A DNA stretch of 64,000 nucleotides, from NCBI RefSeq assembly GCF_002218065.1, contig NZ_BDUB01000001.1, forward strand, positions 259,567-323,566, read 5' to 3'. This stretch comes from Nodularia sp. NIES-3585 (GTDB taxonomy: Bacteria; Cyanobacteriota; Cyanobacteriia; Cyanobacteriales; Nostocaceae). Both the position numbers and the translations under genes were made by a program. Every line of letters begins with the position of its first letter. Within the stretch, counting starts at the first letter, position 1. Shown piece after piece: positions 9,169-17,335 of this stretch. The notes under the pieces were generated by a model, which did not search any database, was not told where the DNA came from, and was given only the letters and a program-made list of their open reading frames with translations.

Positions 9169-9975
9169 CTAATGATGCGATGAGCGAAATATATGGCTAT
9201 GTTCTGGATTATATAATCGCGATCGCCTTTCGCGGAGCGTTCCGTCGGAAAGCCGGGGCGTAGCCCATCGCCCTTTTGCTGGAGAAAGTGCTGGACTAAT
9301 TAGGTAAAGTGTGGTGCGAATTAGGTTTTCTTTATGGGTGCAGTCTGCCATTTCCTTCAGGGGGACAACCATAATTTTCTCATCAAGCCATCCGATGCGA
9401 TAGCAAATTGCTATGGGGGTTTCGGCTGGGTAGTGTTCTAGAAGTTTAGCTTGGGCGTTTTCAATGTGACGCGCACTTAGATAAAGACAAAGACTAGCCT
9501 GATGTGCGGCGAGGCTGGCTAATTCTTCTGTTGGCGGGACTTCTGTACGTCCACTGATGCGTGTGAGAATAATCGTTTGAACTAAACCGGGGACAGTTAA
9601 TTCTATTTTGAGTTTGGCGGCTGCGGCTTGAAAGGCGCTAATACCTGGGATAACTTCAAAGGGAATATTTGCCTCAGCTAAGAGTTGCATTTGCTCATGG
9701 ACAGCGCTGTAAAGACTGGGGTCACCGGAATGGAGACGAACCACAGATTTATGCGATCGCACCCGTTCCACCATTAGCCCTATAATCTCCTCTAAGGTCT
9801 TATTTGCCGTGGGAATAATTTCTGCATCGTCTCGGCATAAATGCAAAATTTCTTCCGGGATTAAAGAATCAGCAAATAAGATTACATCGGCAATAGCCAG
9901 CAGTTTCTGGGCTTTGACTGTTAATAAATCAGGATCTCCTGGGCCTGCTCCCACAATATAAACAGTTGAAGGCAT
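9169..9975 (-). CDS. cobM: Precorrin-4 C11-methyltransferase (cobalamin synthesis)
   Basis: SAM-dependent methylation of precorrin-4 (or cobalt-precorrin-4) at C11 in corrin ring synthesis. Typical tetrapyrrole methylase signatures are visible: VYIVGAGPGDPDLLTVKAQ at the N-terminus, RLHSGDPSLYSAVHEQ, and PFEVIPGISAFQAAAAKL. The start is placed at 9975 (MPSTVYIV) because the 24 upstream codons resemble nothing in the family. The usual C-terminus (SRLYNPEHSHIF) is separated from the core (LIRTTLYLISPALS) by about 20 residues encoded by a dispersed repeat. The stop codon abuts a heptamer repeat at 9147-9170. No cobalamin riboswitch was recognised nearby. Confidence 0.92.
   Translation of the reverse strand: MPSTVYIVGAGPGDPDLLTVKAQKLLAIADVILFADSLIPEEILHLCRDDAEIIPTANKTLEEIIGLMVERVRSHKSVVRLHSGDPSLYSAVHEQMQLLAEANIPFEVIPGISAFQAAAAKLKIELTVPGLVQTIILTRISGRTEVPPTEELASLAAHQASLCLYLSARHIENAQAKLLEHYPAETPIAICYRIGWLDEKIMVVPLKEMADCTHKENLIRTTLYLISPALSPAKGRWATPRLSDGTLRERRSRLYNPEHSHIFRSSHH
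9218..9274. repeat. Repeat insertion within the 3' part of cobM
   Basis: GC-rich repeat with the motifs GGCGATGGGCTACGCCCCG and GACGGAACGCTCCGCGAA (minus strand), next to a HIP1 octamer. Related pieces occur between genes at 29582-29605 and 13900-14060. It is in frame and adds about 19 residues (PAKGRWATPRLSDGTLRER) just before the conserved CobM tail, so the enzyme has probably stayed functional. Confidence 0.7.
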
Positions 9976-10073
9976 AATATCTAAAGTGTCTTTCATACAA
10001 AATTTCGGAGGTTTTTTAAGTAATTTCCCGTAAATATAAATTTGCAATCAATGTTTTTTGGTATTCTTTTGGG

Positions 10074-10169
10074 TAAAGTTCCGGATTAGCCCTCTATCTC
10101 TAGTAGAGATGAATGGTAGATGCACCCTGGTTAAGCCCTAGAGAATACTCTGGGGCATTTTTTATTTTT
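10074..10169 (+). ncRNA. Candidate free-standing small RNA with its own terminator
   Basis: Between cobM and lgt, both on the minus strand, the plus strand carries two hairpins. The first is ATCTCT-AGT-AGAGAT (10096-10110). The second is a strong Rho-independent terminator: GCCCTAGAG (10135-10143), loop AATA, CTCTGGGGC (10148-10156), then ATTTTTTATTTTT. About 24 unpaired bases lie between them (GGTAGATGCACCCTGG). A TATTCT box at 10062-10067 would start the RNA near 10074. No plus-strand ORF feeds this terminator, and the T run exists only on the plus strand. The shape recalls the NtcA-controlled sRNA NsiR4, but a GTA-N8-TAA site at 10020-10033 is only a near match and is spaced too far from the -10 box. 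Identity is unproven. Confidence 0.6.
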
Positions 10170-10181
10170 GAGGTATCCTCT

Positions 10182-11057
10182 TCATTCCCTCATCCCCTCA
10201 TCCCCTCTCGGTGGCGAAACTACATCGGGTAAAGGGCGTTTAAGTAAATACAGCCAAGCCAACCCAGCTAATCCCACAAGAATGCCCATTAAACTCACTA
10301 CTTGGGCGATGCGAAGCGATCCGAGCATTAAGCTATCAATGCGAAAACCTTCAATCCACAGACGGCCAAAGCTGTAAGCTACCAAATAAGTTAAAAATAT
10401 CGTACCTAAGCGCCAGCGCGGCTGGCCAGATAAACTCCGAAAAAATAAAGTAATTAGCAAGGCGAATACGATTAAATTCCACAGCGATTCGTAGAGGAAT
10501 GTAGGATGGAAGTATTCAAAATTAGCTAAATCGGGCGGACGGTTTTGTGGTGGAATATATAGCTTCCAAGGTAAATCCGTGGGACGACCAAAGGCTTCTG
10601 AGTTAAAGAAATTTCCCCAACGTCCAATTGCTTGCCCTAAAATCAGCGCAGGAGCGACTAAATCAGTCAGTTGCCAAAAAGATATTTGATTGACTTTGGC
10701 AAAGATTAATGCTGCTAAAGTACCACCAATAATTGCCCCATGAATTGCAATCCCTCCTTGCCAAATAGCGATGATGCGTTCTGGGCGCTGGGAGTATTCA
10801 GACCATTGAAATACAACATAATAAAGCCGGGCTGCGGGAATCGCCCCAATCACTAGCCAAATTGATAAATCACTGATCAACTCTGGGTTAACATGACGGC
10901 GCTTTGCCAGATACTGGGAAAGGCTAACACCGATTAATACTGCTGTGGCAATTAATAAGCCATACCAGCGAATACTGATTGGGCCTATCTCCACGATAAT
11001 TGGGCCTGGAGAGGTGAATTGAAACGCTAAAGGCAAAGTGGAAATATCCAGAACCAT
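10182..11057 (-). CDS. lgt: Prolipoprotein diacylglyceryl transferase
   Basis: Integral membrane enzyme that moves diacylglycerol from phosphatidylglycerol to the lipobox Cys of prolipoproteins, the first step of lipoprotein maturation. Hallmarks: IRWYGLLIA near the N-terminus, [14 protein letters not shown], the signature [25 protein letters not shown], and [13 protein letters not shown]. About seven hydrophobic segments and 291 residues are normal for Lgt. A hydrophilic tail (about 15 residues) follows the last helix. The gene stands alone, followed on the other strand by the sRNA candidate. Confidence 0.97.
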   Translation of the reverse strand: MVLDISTLPLAFQFTSPGPIIVEIGPISIRWYGLLIATAVLIGVSLSQYLAKRRHVNPELISDLSIWLVIGAIPAARLYYVVFQWSEYSQRPERIIAIWQGGIAIHGAIIGGTLAALIFAKVNQISFWQLTDLVAPALILGQAIGRWGNFFNSEAFGRPTDLPWKLYIPPQNRPPDLANFEYFHPTFLYESLWNLIVFALLITLFFRSLSGQPRWRLGTIFLTYLVAYSFGRLWIEGFRIDSLMLGSLRIAQVVSLMGILVGLAGLAWLYLLKRPLPDVVSPPRGDEGMRE

Positions 11058-11213
11058 GCAAAACTACCTATTTAATTACATTTTTAAGCGTTATAGCAAT
11101 TAAAGCAAATTTTCCTTCCAGTGGGGATTAGGCAATGGAAAATACCACGTCAATTATCTGGACTTTTTTCTTCTGCTATCCCTTCACACTTAATGCCCTA
11201 TCAAACACCCTCT

Positions 11214-11539
11214 GAGAACCTCCGGATTTAATCCGGGGGATGAAAGTTAATTGTCTAATTCATTAGACAACATCTAATGATAAAATTAAAATGCGTACGT
11301 ATAGGATGAAAAACTCCATAACAAAAAACATACTTACGCACTTAATTAACAATCAAGTAGCCATACAGCTAGGATTAAACCTAGTCGAGGTGGGTAGGGC
11401 ATTTTGACAGTGCCACAACGAATTGATTTGTTACAAGAAATTAAATAAATCATATCGTAAACGTTGCGTAGTGGGTCTTTTAGACTCCGTAGCAACATCA
11501 GTTTAGAATCCCTCGGTTTCTAACCGATGGAGATGTCAA
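11214..11539. mobile_element. Decayed IS200/IS605-type element or derived MITE
   Basis: The 517-bp gap between lgt and coaD has no credible gene but is rich in subterminal hairpins: CCGGATT/AATCCGG (11222-11236), TTGTCTAAT-TC-ATTAGACAA (11251-11270) and, at the other end, CCCTCGGTTTCTAACCGATGG (about 11511-11530) followed by AGATGTCAA. This pattern resembles left- and right-end hairpins of IS200/IS605 elements and their TnpB guide-RNA regions. ATGCGTACGTATAGGATGAA at about 11291 may be a relic tnpB start; it runs into stops within about 40 codons. A TCAAACACCCTCT piece at 11201-11213 matches the end of the MITE at 13839-14083. Confidence 0.45.
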
Positions 11540-11574
11540 ACTTACTTAAGTAGCTTTGGTGCATTTAAAATTTT

Positions 11575-12126
11575 GTGATTGCTATATACCCTGGCAGCTT
11601 TGACCCTATCACTTTAGGTCACCTTGATATCATTCAGCGTGGTAGTCGGCTGTTTGACCAGGTGATTGTTGCTGTACTGCGAAATCCTCACAAAATACCT
11701 CTGTTTACTGTGGAGGAAAGGCTGGCTCAGATTCGTCGGACTACTAAACATCTCTCTAATGTGGAAGTGGACGGTTTTGACGGTCTGACTGTCAACTATG
11801 CCCATAAACGAGAAGCACAGGTTTTATTACGGGGTTTACGGGCAATTTCTGACTTTGAAGTGGAACTGCAAATGGCTCATACTAATAACACTCTTTCAAC
11901 TGAAATAGAAACAGTTTTTCTAGCCACATCAAATGAGTATAGTTTTTTAAGTAGTAGTGTGGTAAAAGAGATTGCAAGGTTTGGTGGATCTGTTGATCAT
12001 CTTGTTCCCCAACAAATTGCCCTAGATATATACAAATGCTACAACCACACCTCTCCAATGGCCAACCCAATGACAACGGAAGCTATCCCTCCTCTGAAGA
12101 GTCTCCCAACGGAACGGGAAGCGTAG
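11575..12126 (+). CDS. coaD: Phosphopantetheine adenylyltransferase (coenzyme A synthesis)
   Basis: Transfers AMP to 4'-phosphopantetheine to give dephospho-CoA. The nucleotidyltransferase motif [16 protein letters not shown] is at residues 4-19, and [20 protein letters not shown] and [20 protein letters not shown] are the usual substrate-binding segments. The GTG start at 11575 gives the normal N-terminus ([11 protein letters not shown]). The core ends near residue 157; about 25 further residues ([20 protein letters not shown]) form a low-complexity tail that exists only because the next gene begins within it. The overlap with the downstream coiled-coil gene is 91 bp, suggesting translational coupling. 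Confidence 0.96.
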   Translation: MIAIYPGSFDPITLGHLDIIQRGSRLFDQVIVAVLRNPHKIPLFTVEERLAQIRRTTKHLSNVEVDGFDGLTVNYAHKREAQVLLRGLRAISDFEVELQMAHTNNTLSTEIETVFLATSNEYSFLSSSVVKEIARFGGSVDHLVPQQIALDIYKCYNHTSPMANPMTTEAIPPLKSLPTEREA

Positions 12127-12704
12127 ACATTCTACAGGAACTCAATCGTTTAGAGGATTTAATTCTCTATGGTTTTTGTATTCCTCTGATTGGACGCACT
12201 CTAGTAGATGAAGATAAGCTGATTGAACAGATTGACTATATTCGGATTTCGTTACCAGCAACTTTTCAGGAAGCAGCCATTATCCTGCAACAAAAAGAAG
12301 AGGTTTTGCTGGAGGCTGAAGAGTATGGACAGCAAATTATTGAGATAGCTCAAGCTAAAAGAGCGCAAATTTTAGCTGAAAGTGATATTATTAGGCAGGT
12401 TGAACAAGAAGCCGAACAGTTGCGGCGACAAGTTCAGCAGGAGTGTGAGGCAATGATGCAAGCAACTCTGACTGAAATTGATCAAAAGCGGCGTATGTGC
12501 CAAGAAGAGTTGGATGAACTGCGACAAACTGCGATCGCTCAAGCCCATGATATTGAAAATGGCGCTGATGAATACGCTGATAATGTCCTTGAAGGTATCG
12601 AGCAAGACTTGAAGGATATGTTACGTATTCTTACGAATGGGCGGCAGCAATTACGACACGATGTCCCATCACAGCGCAATTCACATCCTCCTCAGAAGAA
12701 ATAA
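12036..12704 (+). CDS. Coiled-coil (DivIVA/ATP-synthase b-like) cyanobacterial protein
   Basis: A 222-residue protein whose middle (about residues 75-190) is a long charged helix with heptad character ([20 protein letters not shown] and [19 protein letters not shown]). An ordered N-terminal block [20 protein letters not shown] precedes it. Databases often label such proteins DivIVA-like or F0 b-subunit-like, but no function is established here. Only the ATG at 12036 is a standard in-frame start upstream of the conserved block, so the 91-bp overlap with coaD appears real. It likely shares the coaD transcript. Confidence 0.7.
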   Translation: MLQPHLSNGQPNDNGSYPSSEESPNGTGSVDILQELNRLEDLILYGFCIPLIGRTLVDEDKLIEQIDYIRISLPATFQEAAIILQQKEEVLLEAEEYGQQIIEIAQAKRAQILAESDIIRQVEQEAEQLRRQVQQECEAMMQATLTEIDQKRRMCQEELDELRQTAIAQAHDIENGADEYADNVLEGIEQDLKDMLRILTNGRQQLRHDVPSQRNSHPPQKK

Positions 12705-12968
12705 ATTATTACTTGGCGCAGATGTGGGAAATCTCCTCTGGACAAGAAATGGCTGTGGATTAACTTAGTTGCTTCATTGCTCTAAGCAATGGACACGGTT
12801 GTAAATTTTTGAGTAGATGATTATTGTGATTTGATTATTTTAAACTAAACCGTTTAGTCTAATAATGGTGATTATGACCGAGTTTTTATATGCCATCGCT
12901 TTCTCTAGGCAGAAACATTACAGTCAAACTATTGGCTAGATTAGCATTAACTATTTTAAGGTCAGTTT

Positions 12969-13793
12969 ATGACGAATGTAACAGCCTCCGTGGAAGATTT
13001 AGTGCTAGTTGCTGGTGCTACTGGTGGCGTAGGACAACTTGTCACGGCCAATTTGCTAGAGAAGGGGATGAAAGTGCGTATCCTCACCCGCAACGCCGCC
13101 AAAGCCGCAAAAATGTTTAATCAAAAGGTAGAAATTGCTGTAGGTGACATCCGAGACATCAGCACACTCCCCCCAGCCATGCAGGATATCAACTACATTA
13201 TCTGTTGTACTGGGACAACTGCTTTTCCTTCTGAAAGATGGGAATTTGAACCCAAACCCAACTTATTAGAATGGGGAAGAATTTTAATGGACTCAGAATA
13301 TCGCGATCGCACAGCCAAGAATAACCCCCCAAAAGTAGATGCTGAAGGTGTCAGCAACTTAGTATCAGTAGCACCTTCCCATCTGAAATGCTTCGTTTTC
13401 GTCTCTTCTGTGGGAGTTCACCGTAAAGACCAGCCACCATTTAATATTCTCAACGCCTTTGGTGTCCTTGATGCCAAAGAAAAAGGTGAACAAGCCATCA
13501 TCAATTCCGGATTACCCTATACGATTATCCGTCCAGGACGCTTAATTGATGGACCGTACACATCCTACGACCTCAACACCTTACTCAAGGCCAAGACAGG
13601 CGGAAAACAAGGCGTAATAGTAGAAAATGGCGACAAACTTGCAGGAGATGCTAGCCGTATTGACGTAGCTGCTGCGTGTGTAGAGTCTATTTTTCACCCA
13701 TCCACAGCCAACAAAGCCTTTAATTTAGTTAACAAAGGCACAAGACCACCTGTAATACACTGGGAAACAATTTTTTCCCAACTAACTCAATAG
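12969..13793 (+). CDS. Atypical SDR / NAD(P)-binding protein (Tic62/NmrA-like)
   Basis: An N-terminal Rossmann fold is clear: LVAGATGGVGQLVTANLL at about 13-30, with RILTRN as the second strand and GDIRD as a third. The FVFVSSVGVHRKD and GLPYTIIRPGRLIDGPYTSY segments match the atypical SDR group that includes plant Tic62 and cyanobacterial NmrA-like proteins. The usual YxxxK pair is not obvious, so it may be a redox-sensing or chaperone-like binder rather than a dehydrogenase. It ends directly against a hairpin repeat at 13793-13817. Confidence 0.8.
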   Translation: MTNVTASVEDLVLVAGATGGVGQLVTANLLEKGMKVRILTRNAAKAAKMFNQKVEIAVGDIRDISTLPPAMQDINYIICCTGTTAFPSERWEFEPKPNLLEWGRILMDSEYRDRTAKNNPPKVDAEGVSNLVSVAPSHLKCFVFVSSVGVHRKDQPPFNILNAFGVLDAKEKGEQAIINSGLPYTIIRPGRLIDGPYTSYDLNTLLKAKTGGKQGVIVENGDKLAGDASRIDVAAACVESIFHPSTANKAFNLVNKGTRPPVIHWETIFSQLTQ

Positions 13794-13817
13794 TTCGTAG
13801 TGAGGACTTCAGTCCTC
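13793..13817. repeat. Dispersed hairpin repeat (GAGGACTTCAGTCCTC)
   Basis: GTTCGTAGTGAGGACTTCAG begins at the stop codon of the SDR gene and contains the hairpin GAGGACTTCAGTCCTC. Relatives lie at 33621-33680, 5 bp after the site-2 protease stop, and at 51385-51414, overlapping the SASA esterase stop. All three sit at gene 3' ends. Confidence 0.85.
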
Positions 13818-13838
13818 TCCTTCTCCACAAAATCCTAA

Positions 13839-14083
13839 GAGGGTGTTTGAAAAGTCTAATTTATTACTAGCCCTGGCGACTAGAAGTCGCGGCTATACAG
13901 ACATGACGCGAAGCGTCTTCCCGTAGGGAAGCCCGCCTGCGCGGGTTAAAAATCTTAATTTTTCATGAGTCCAGGTCGGTGGACTTGGCCTGTGTAGTAG
14001 CGTATCGCTAACGCGAAGCGTAGCCATATTATATTCGCCCTTAGCGTAGCGTGGCTTTAGCCATAAACTTTTCAAACACCCTC
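13839..14083. mobile_element. MITE with perfect terminal inverted repeats
   Basis: A 245-bp non-coding element bounded by GAGGGTGTTTGAAAAGT (13839-13855) and its exact inverse ACTTTTCAAACACCCTC (14067-14083), flanked on both sides by TAA (13836-13838 and 14084-14086), a plausible 3-bp target duplication. The interior is a mosaic of other repeats (GCGAAGCGTCTTCCCGTAGG, GCGTATCGCTAACGCGAAGC). No transposase is encoded, so it would depend on an element elsewhere with the same ends. Its right edge supplies the stop codon of the adjacent Uma2 gene. Confidence 0.8.
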
Positions 14084-14697
14084 TAATATACCCCACGAGG
14101 AAGAACATCATTTAAGAGAAGTTGAAGACGAGGCAAAAGCGGTGAATTAATTACTTGATTCATGCGATATTGTTGCAGAGTATAAGTATCTTCAGCAAGT
14201 TGACAAACAGTAAAAGTTGGTTGTTTAGGTTTACCAATAAATGCCACTCCACCCAATCCGCGATAATCCACAATCCAATATTCAGGAATACCTAAAAGTG
14301 CATATTCTTCAACCTTGCGAGCATAATCAGTTTCCCAGTTTGTACTCACAACTTCAACCACAAGTTTAATTGATCGTCCCATTGTAATTACAGGTTCTCG
14401 TTCCCAAAGGGGTTCCCGTTCCAAAACGGTTTCATCCAGAACCACAACATCAGGACGACGAACTGTAGCTGCATCGGCGAAGGGGTAAATTAAACAAGTG
14501 CGAGGAATAAACCAGGGGAGTTTTTCTGCAACCAAGTGTATACCAATTTGGGTTGCAACTTTGCCACCCACCATTTCATGTGGTCCAGTGGGTTCCATAT
14601 CAATTAGTTCTCCATCTGCTAATTCATAGCGGGAATTATCCTGATATTGAGAGAGAAAATCTTCTTTCGTGAGAGTTTCTTGGGAGATATATGCCAT
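14083..14697 (-). CDS. Uma2-family putative PD-(D/E)xK endonuclease
   Basis: A 204-residue member of the Uma2 family, which is greatly expanded in cyanobacteria and has a restriction-endonuclease-like fold. Visible landmarks: YELADGELIDMEPTGPHE near the N-terminus, RRPDVVVLDE (catalytic Asp), and KLVVEVVSTNWETDYARKVE followed by EYALLGIPEYWIVD (E...K of the nuclease core). Biological roles are unproven. Codons 202-204 and the TAG stop run into the border of the MITE, so the original C-terminus may have been slightly longer. It is a single gene. Confidence 0.85.
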   Translation of the reverse strand: MAYISQETLTKEDFLSQYQDNSRYELADGELIDMEPTGPHEMVGGKVATQIGIHLVAEKLPWFIPRTCLIYPFADAATVRRPDVVVLDETVLEREPLWEREPVITMGRSIKLVVEVVSTNWETDYARKVEEYALLGIPEYWIVDYRGLGGVAFIGKPKQPTFTVCQLAEDTYTLQQYRMNQVINSPLLPRLQLLLNDVLPRGVY

Positions 14698-14859
14698 TGA
14701 TTAAATCTCCTGAAATCATATCTTATTATCTTAAATCGAAACCCTTTAATTTAGGGCTAAATTGTCCCAGCATTAACACCCCTAACGACATATCAACAAC
14801 CAAAACTCCTGTGCGAGTTATGTCTAAATTATTTCATAGGAAAGGATTATTAAAAAGTA

Positions 14860-15939
14860 GACCTCTTGCAGAATTGATTTTGTGTTATGATAGTTGGTTT
14901 TCTTAGGCTTAATGGGGTGAGATAACTAAAAAGATTGATGCCTGGGGTGTTTGTAGCGATAGTTGTAATCGCGGAACGTCTGACAGAAAAAACATCACCA
15001 AAAAAAGATAAAATCACATTCTGTCATTATCAGAATCTGAGGTGATGAAACAATGAACTATAAATCCATCCAACAACTAAAACCAAGAGCATTTAAACGC
15101 CGCTTTGGAGTGAGAAGAAAGACTTTTAAGAAAATGGTTAAAATTCTAAAAGAATTTCAAAGTATTAACAAAAAGAACCAAAGTGGCTCGAAACCTCTAC
15201 TTATGATTGAGGAAAAAATTTTAGTTACGTTAGAATATTGGCGAGAGTACCGAACTTATTTTCATATTGCAACAAGTTGGGGAGTATCAGAATCAACTAT
15301 TTGTCGCATTGTTCATCGTATAGAATCAGAACTGATGCAGTCAGGAATGTTTAGGTTACCCGGGAAAAAAGCCTTGTTCCAAGGTGGTTTGAGCCAACCT
15401 GAAGTAGTGGTAATGGATGTAACTGAAACGCCTATTGAACGTCCAAAAAGAAAACAACAGGAATTTTATTCAGGAAATAAAAAACATCATACACTCAAAA
15501 GCCAATTGATTATTAATCAAGAAACAGGAGAAATTATTTGTACTTTTTTTGGTAAAGGGCGCTGCCATGATTTTGCCTTATTCAAAGCTAGTGGAGTTCA
15601 TTTTCATCCGGAAATACAAGGTTTCCACGATAGTGGTTATCAAGGAATTAACCAATATCATAGTAACAGTTACACTCCTAAGAAAAAGCCTAAAAAGCGA
15701 GAACTTTCAACCTTAGAAAAAGACTATAATCGGGTTTTAGCAAAGGCAAGAATTGGCATTGAACACGTCAATCGCCGCCTGAAAATTTTTAAGATTTTTG
15801 GTGATACATATCGTAATCGCCGTCGTCGTTATGGTCTGCGTTGTAACTTACTAGCAGCAATTTATAACTATGAGTTAAATTTAGCAGTTCCAAAATGCCA
15901 ACCCTCAACTATAACATAAAAGTAATTTTGCAAGAGGTC
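14860..15939 (+). mobile_element. IS5-type insertion sequence, copy 1
   Basis: A 1080-bp element with imperfect terminal inverted repeats beginning GACCTCTTGCAGAATT (left) and, inverted, GACCTCTTGCAAAATT (right), flanked by TA on both sides (14858-14859 and 15940-15941), consistent with TA target duplication. It contains one full-length transposase gene preceded by 193 bp of leader. An inverted second copy of the same length lies at 33929-35008. Confidence 0.92.
15053..15919 (+). CDS. IS5-family DDE transposase, copy 1
   Basis: A 288-residue transposase. The N-terminal part holds a helix-turn-helix (YFHIATSWGVSESTICRIVHRI). The catalytic core has the DDE pattern: VVVMDVTETPIERP (first D), GFHDSGYQG (second D) and ARIGIEHVNRRLKIFKI (E), as in the DDE_Tnp_4 group of IS5-like elements. 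The reading frame is intact. The protein is identical, residue for residue, to that of copy 2, indicating recent movement. Confidence 0.95.
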   Translation: MNYKSIQQLKPRAFKRRFGVRRKTFKKMVKILKEFQSINKKNQSGSKPLLMIEEKILVTLEYWREYRTYFHIATSWGVSESTICRIVHRIESELMQSGMFRLPGKKALFQGGLSQPEVVVMDVTETPIERPKRKQQEFYSGNKKHHTLKSQLIINQETGEIICTFFGKGRCHDFALFKASGVHFHPEIQGFHDSGYQGINQYHSNSYTPKKKPKKRELSTLEKDYNRVLAKARIGIEHVNRRLKIFKIFGDTYRNRRRRYGLRCNLLAAIYNYELNLAVPKCQPSTIT

Positions 15940-16136
15940 TAATCAAGAAACATTTAGCTGATTTGTTCGTGTAGCTTAGACACAGGAGAAGTAACTGGCG
16001 GCAGATTTTTCATCACTAAGGCTAACCAGATTTACCTGCTGAATATAGCCAAAATTGAATAGATGTGTAAATCAGGTGATTTTGACCTTGGTTCTGTAGT
16101 ATTTTTGGTGCAAGCCTGTCTTAAACAGATCATCCG

Positions 16137-16868
16137 ATGAAACAGATCCTTAAGAAAATACTTAGTCTTAAAAAATACCTACTTCGCCTAGTTGTACCCT
16201 TACTGATGGTAGTTCTAGGTGCTTCAGTGTTTGTCTCACCTGCATTAGCTACAGGTGTATATCAAATCCCCAACCTGACCGCAAGCGACTGGGTTTTAGA
16301 TCAAAGTGACATTATTAGTCGCGTCAATGAAGGTAAAATCAGCAGTACCTTTGAGGACTTGGCAAAAAAAACAGGTAACGAAGTCAGATTTGTGACGATT
16401 CGTCGCCTTGATTACGGTGAAACACCAGAAAGTTTTTCTCAAGAACTCTTTGAAAAATGGTTTCCTACACCAGCAGCACAAGCTAATCAAACATTGGTGG
16501 TACTGGACACTGTTACCAATGGTACTGCTATTGTGACTGGTGAGGAAGTTAAGCCCTTGTTGACTGACTCTATCGCCGAAAGTGTAGTTTCAGAAACCTT
16601 GGGTGTACCTATCCGGGACGGTAACAAATATAATCAGGCATTTGTCGATGCAAGCGATCGCTTGGTCGCTGTCCTCTCTGGGGAACCAGATCCAGGTCCA
16701 CCAATAGTGATTGATACTGTACAGGTAGAAGGTACTTTTACCAAAGCCGAAGATACGGATCAAGGTAACGCTACTGCTTGGGTAGTAGGACTGTTAATTG
16801 CCGCTACCGTGATTCCGATGGCTACTTACTTTGTGTACCAGATCAACCAACCATCATCTGAGGGCTAA
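16137..16868 (+). CDS. psb32: Psb32 / TPM-domain photosystem II repair protein
   Basis: Homologue of cyanobacterial Psb32 and plant TLP18.3, which help PSII recover from photodamage. A positively charged N-terminus and hydrophobic segment ending SPALATG (about 38-40) form a signal peptide; a TPM domain spans about 45-190 (VLDQSDIISRVNEGKIS, NEVRFVTIRRLDYGE, NQTLVVLDTVTNGTAIVTG); one transmembrane helix at about 213-234 and a short tail anchor it. The TPM domain would therefore lie in the lumen. The gene stands 197 bp downstream of IS copy 1. Confidence 0.88.
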   Translation: MKQILKKILSLKKYLLRLVVPLLMVVLGASVFVSPALATGVYQIPNLTASDWVLDQSDIISRVNEGKISSTFEDLAKKTGNEVRFVTIRRLDYGETPESFSQELFEKWFPTPAAQANQTLVVLDTVTNGTAIVTGEEVKPLLTDSIAESVVSETLGVPIRDGNKYNQAFVDASDRLVAVLSGEPDPGPPIVIDTVQVEGTFTKAEDTDQGNATAWVVGLLIAATVIPMATYFVYQINQPSSEG

Positions 16869-16870
16869 CT

Positions 16871-17260
16871 TTAATCCTGAATATACTCTTGCCCTGACAC
16901 TAAAGCAACCTCAGCCCGGACAAATTCGCGCCCTAAATAAGCCGCATGGTCTAACTGAGTGACTGGACAGGGCTGAGTTTGTTCAAAGATTTTGATCCCT
17001 AGTTCCTTGGCCGTCCTTCCACTAAAAACCGTTGTGTGAGTTCGTTCCACTTTACCCTTAGCAGGAATTACCTTGCCGGTTTCGGGATCGACGGCTAAAC
17101 CTTTTTCATCAATCACATTTGTAAAATGCTTGGCGTAAATTAACCCCGCGCCTCGATCCAAATAGATAATAAAATATCCGCCGGGGTCAAGCTCGATATA
17201 ACGTTGCGAAAGTTTATTATCAATTGCCGCTAAATCTTCAAGTATTAAATCCATAAACAT
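16871..17260 (-). CDS. Conserved cyanobacterial protein (DUF4346-like)
   Basis: A 129-residue soluble protein with strongly ordered blocks (LDPGGYFIIYLDRGAGLIYA, KHFTNVIDEKGLAVDPETGK, DHAAYLGREFVRAEVAL). I recall this pattern as DUF4346, also found at the end of some dihydropteroate synthase-like proteins, but cannot verify it here. It is convergent with psb32 (only 2 bp between the stops) and 76 bp downstream of ktrA on the same strand, so it may be read from the ktr transcript. Confidence 0.6.
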   Translation of the reverse strand: MFMDLILEDLAAIDNKLSQRYIELDPGGYFIIYLDRGAGLIYAKHFTNVIDEKGLAVDPETGKVIPAKGKVERTHTTVFSGRTAKELGIKIFEQTQPCPVTQLDHAAYLGREFVRAEVALVSGQEYIQD

Positions 17261-17335
17261 TCAAAAAAGCAAACTTGTTTCTACTGGTTTTTTACACCCA
17301 TATCAAGTGTAATTCCTATCTTCCATTTATCTAAT

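Noticed and set aside
10020-10067. NtcA box upstream of the sRNA candidate
   Set aside because: GTA-N8-TAA lacks the final C and lies about 28 bp from the -10 box instead of about 22; not strong enough to claim nitrogen control.
12890-13120. A 76-residue frame overlapping the SDR start
   Set aside because: It is a shifted reading of the Rossmann region of the SDR gene.
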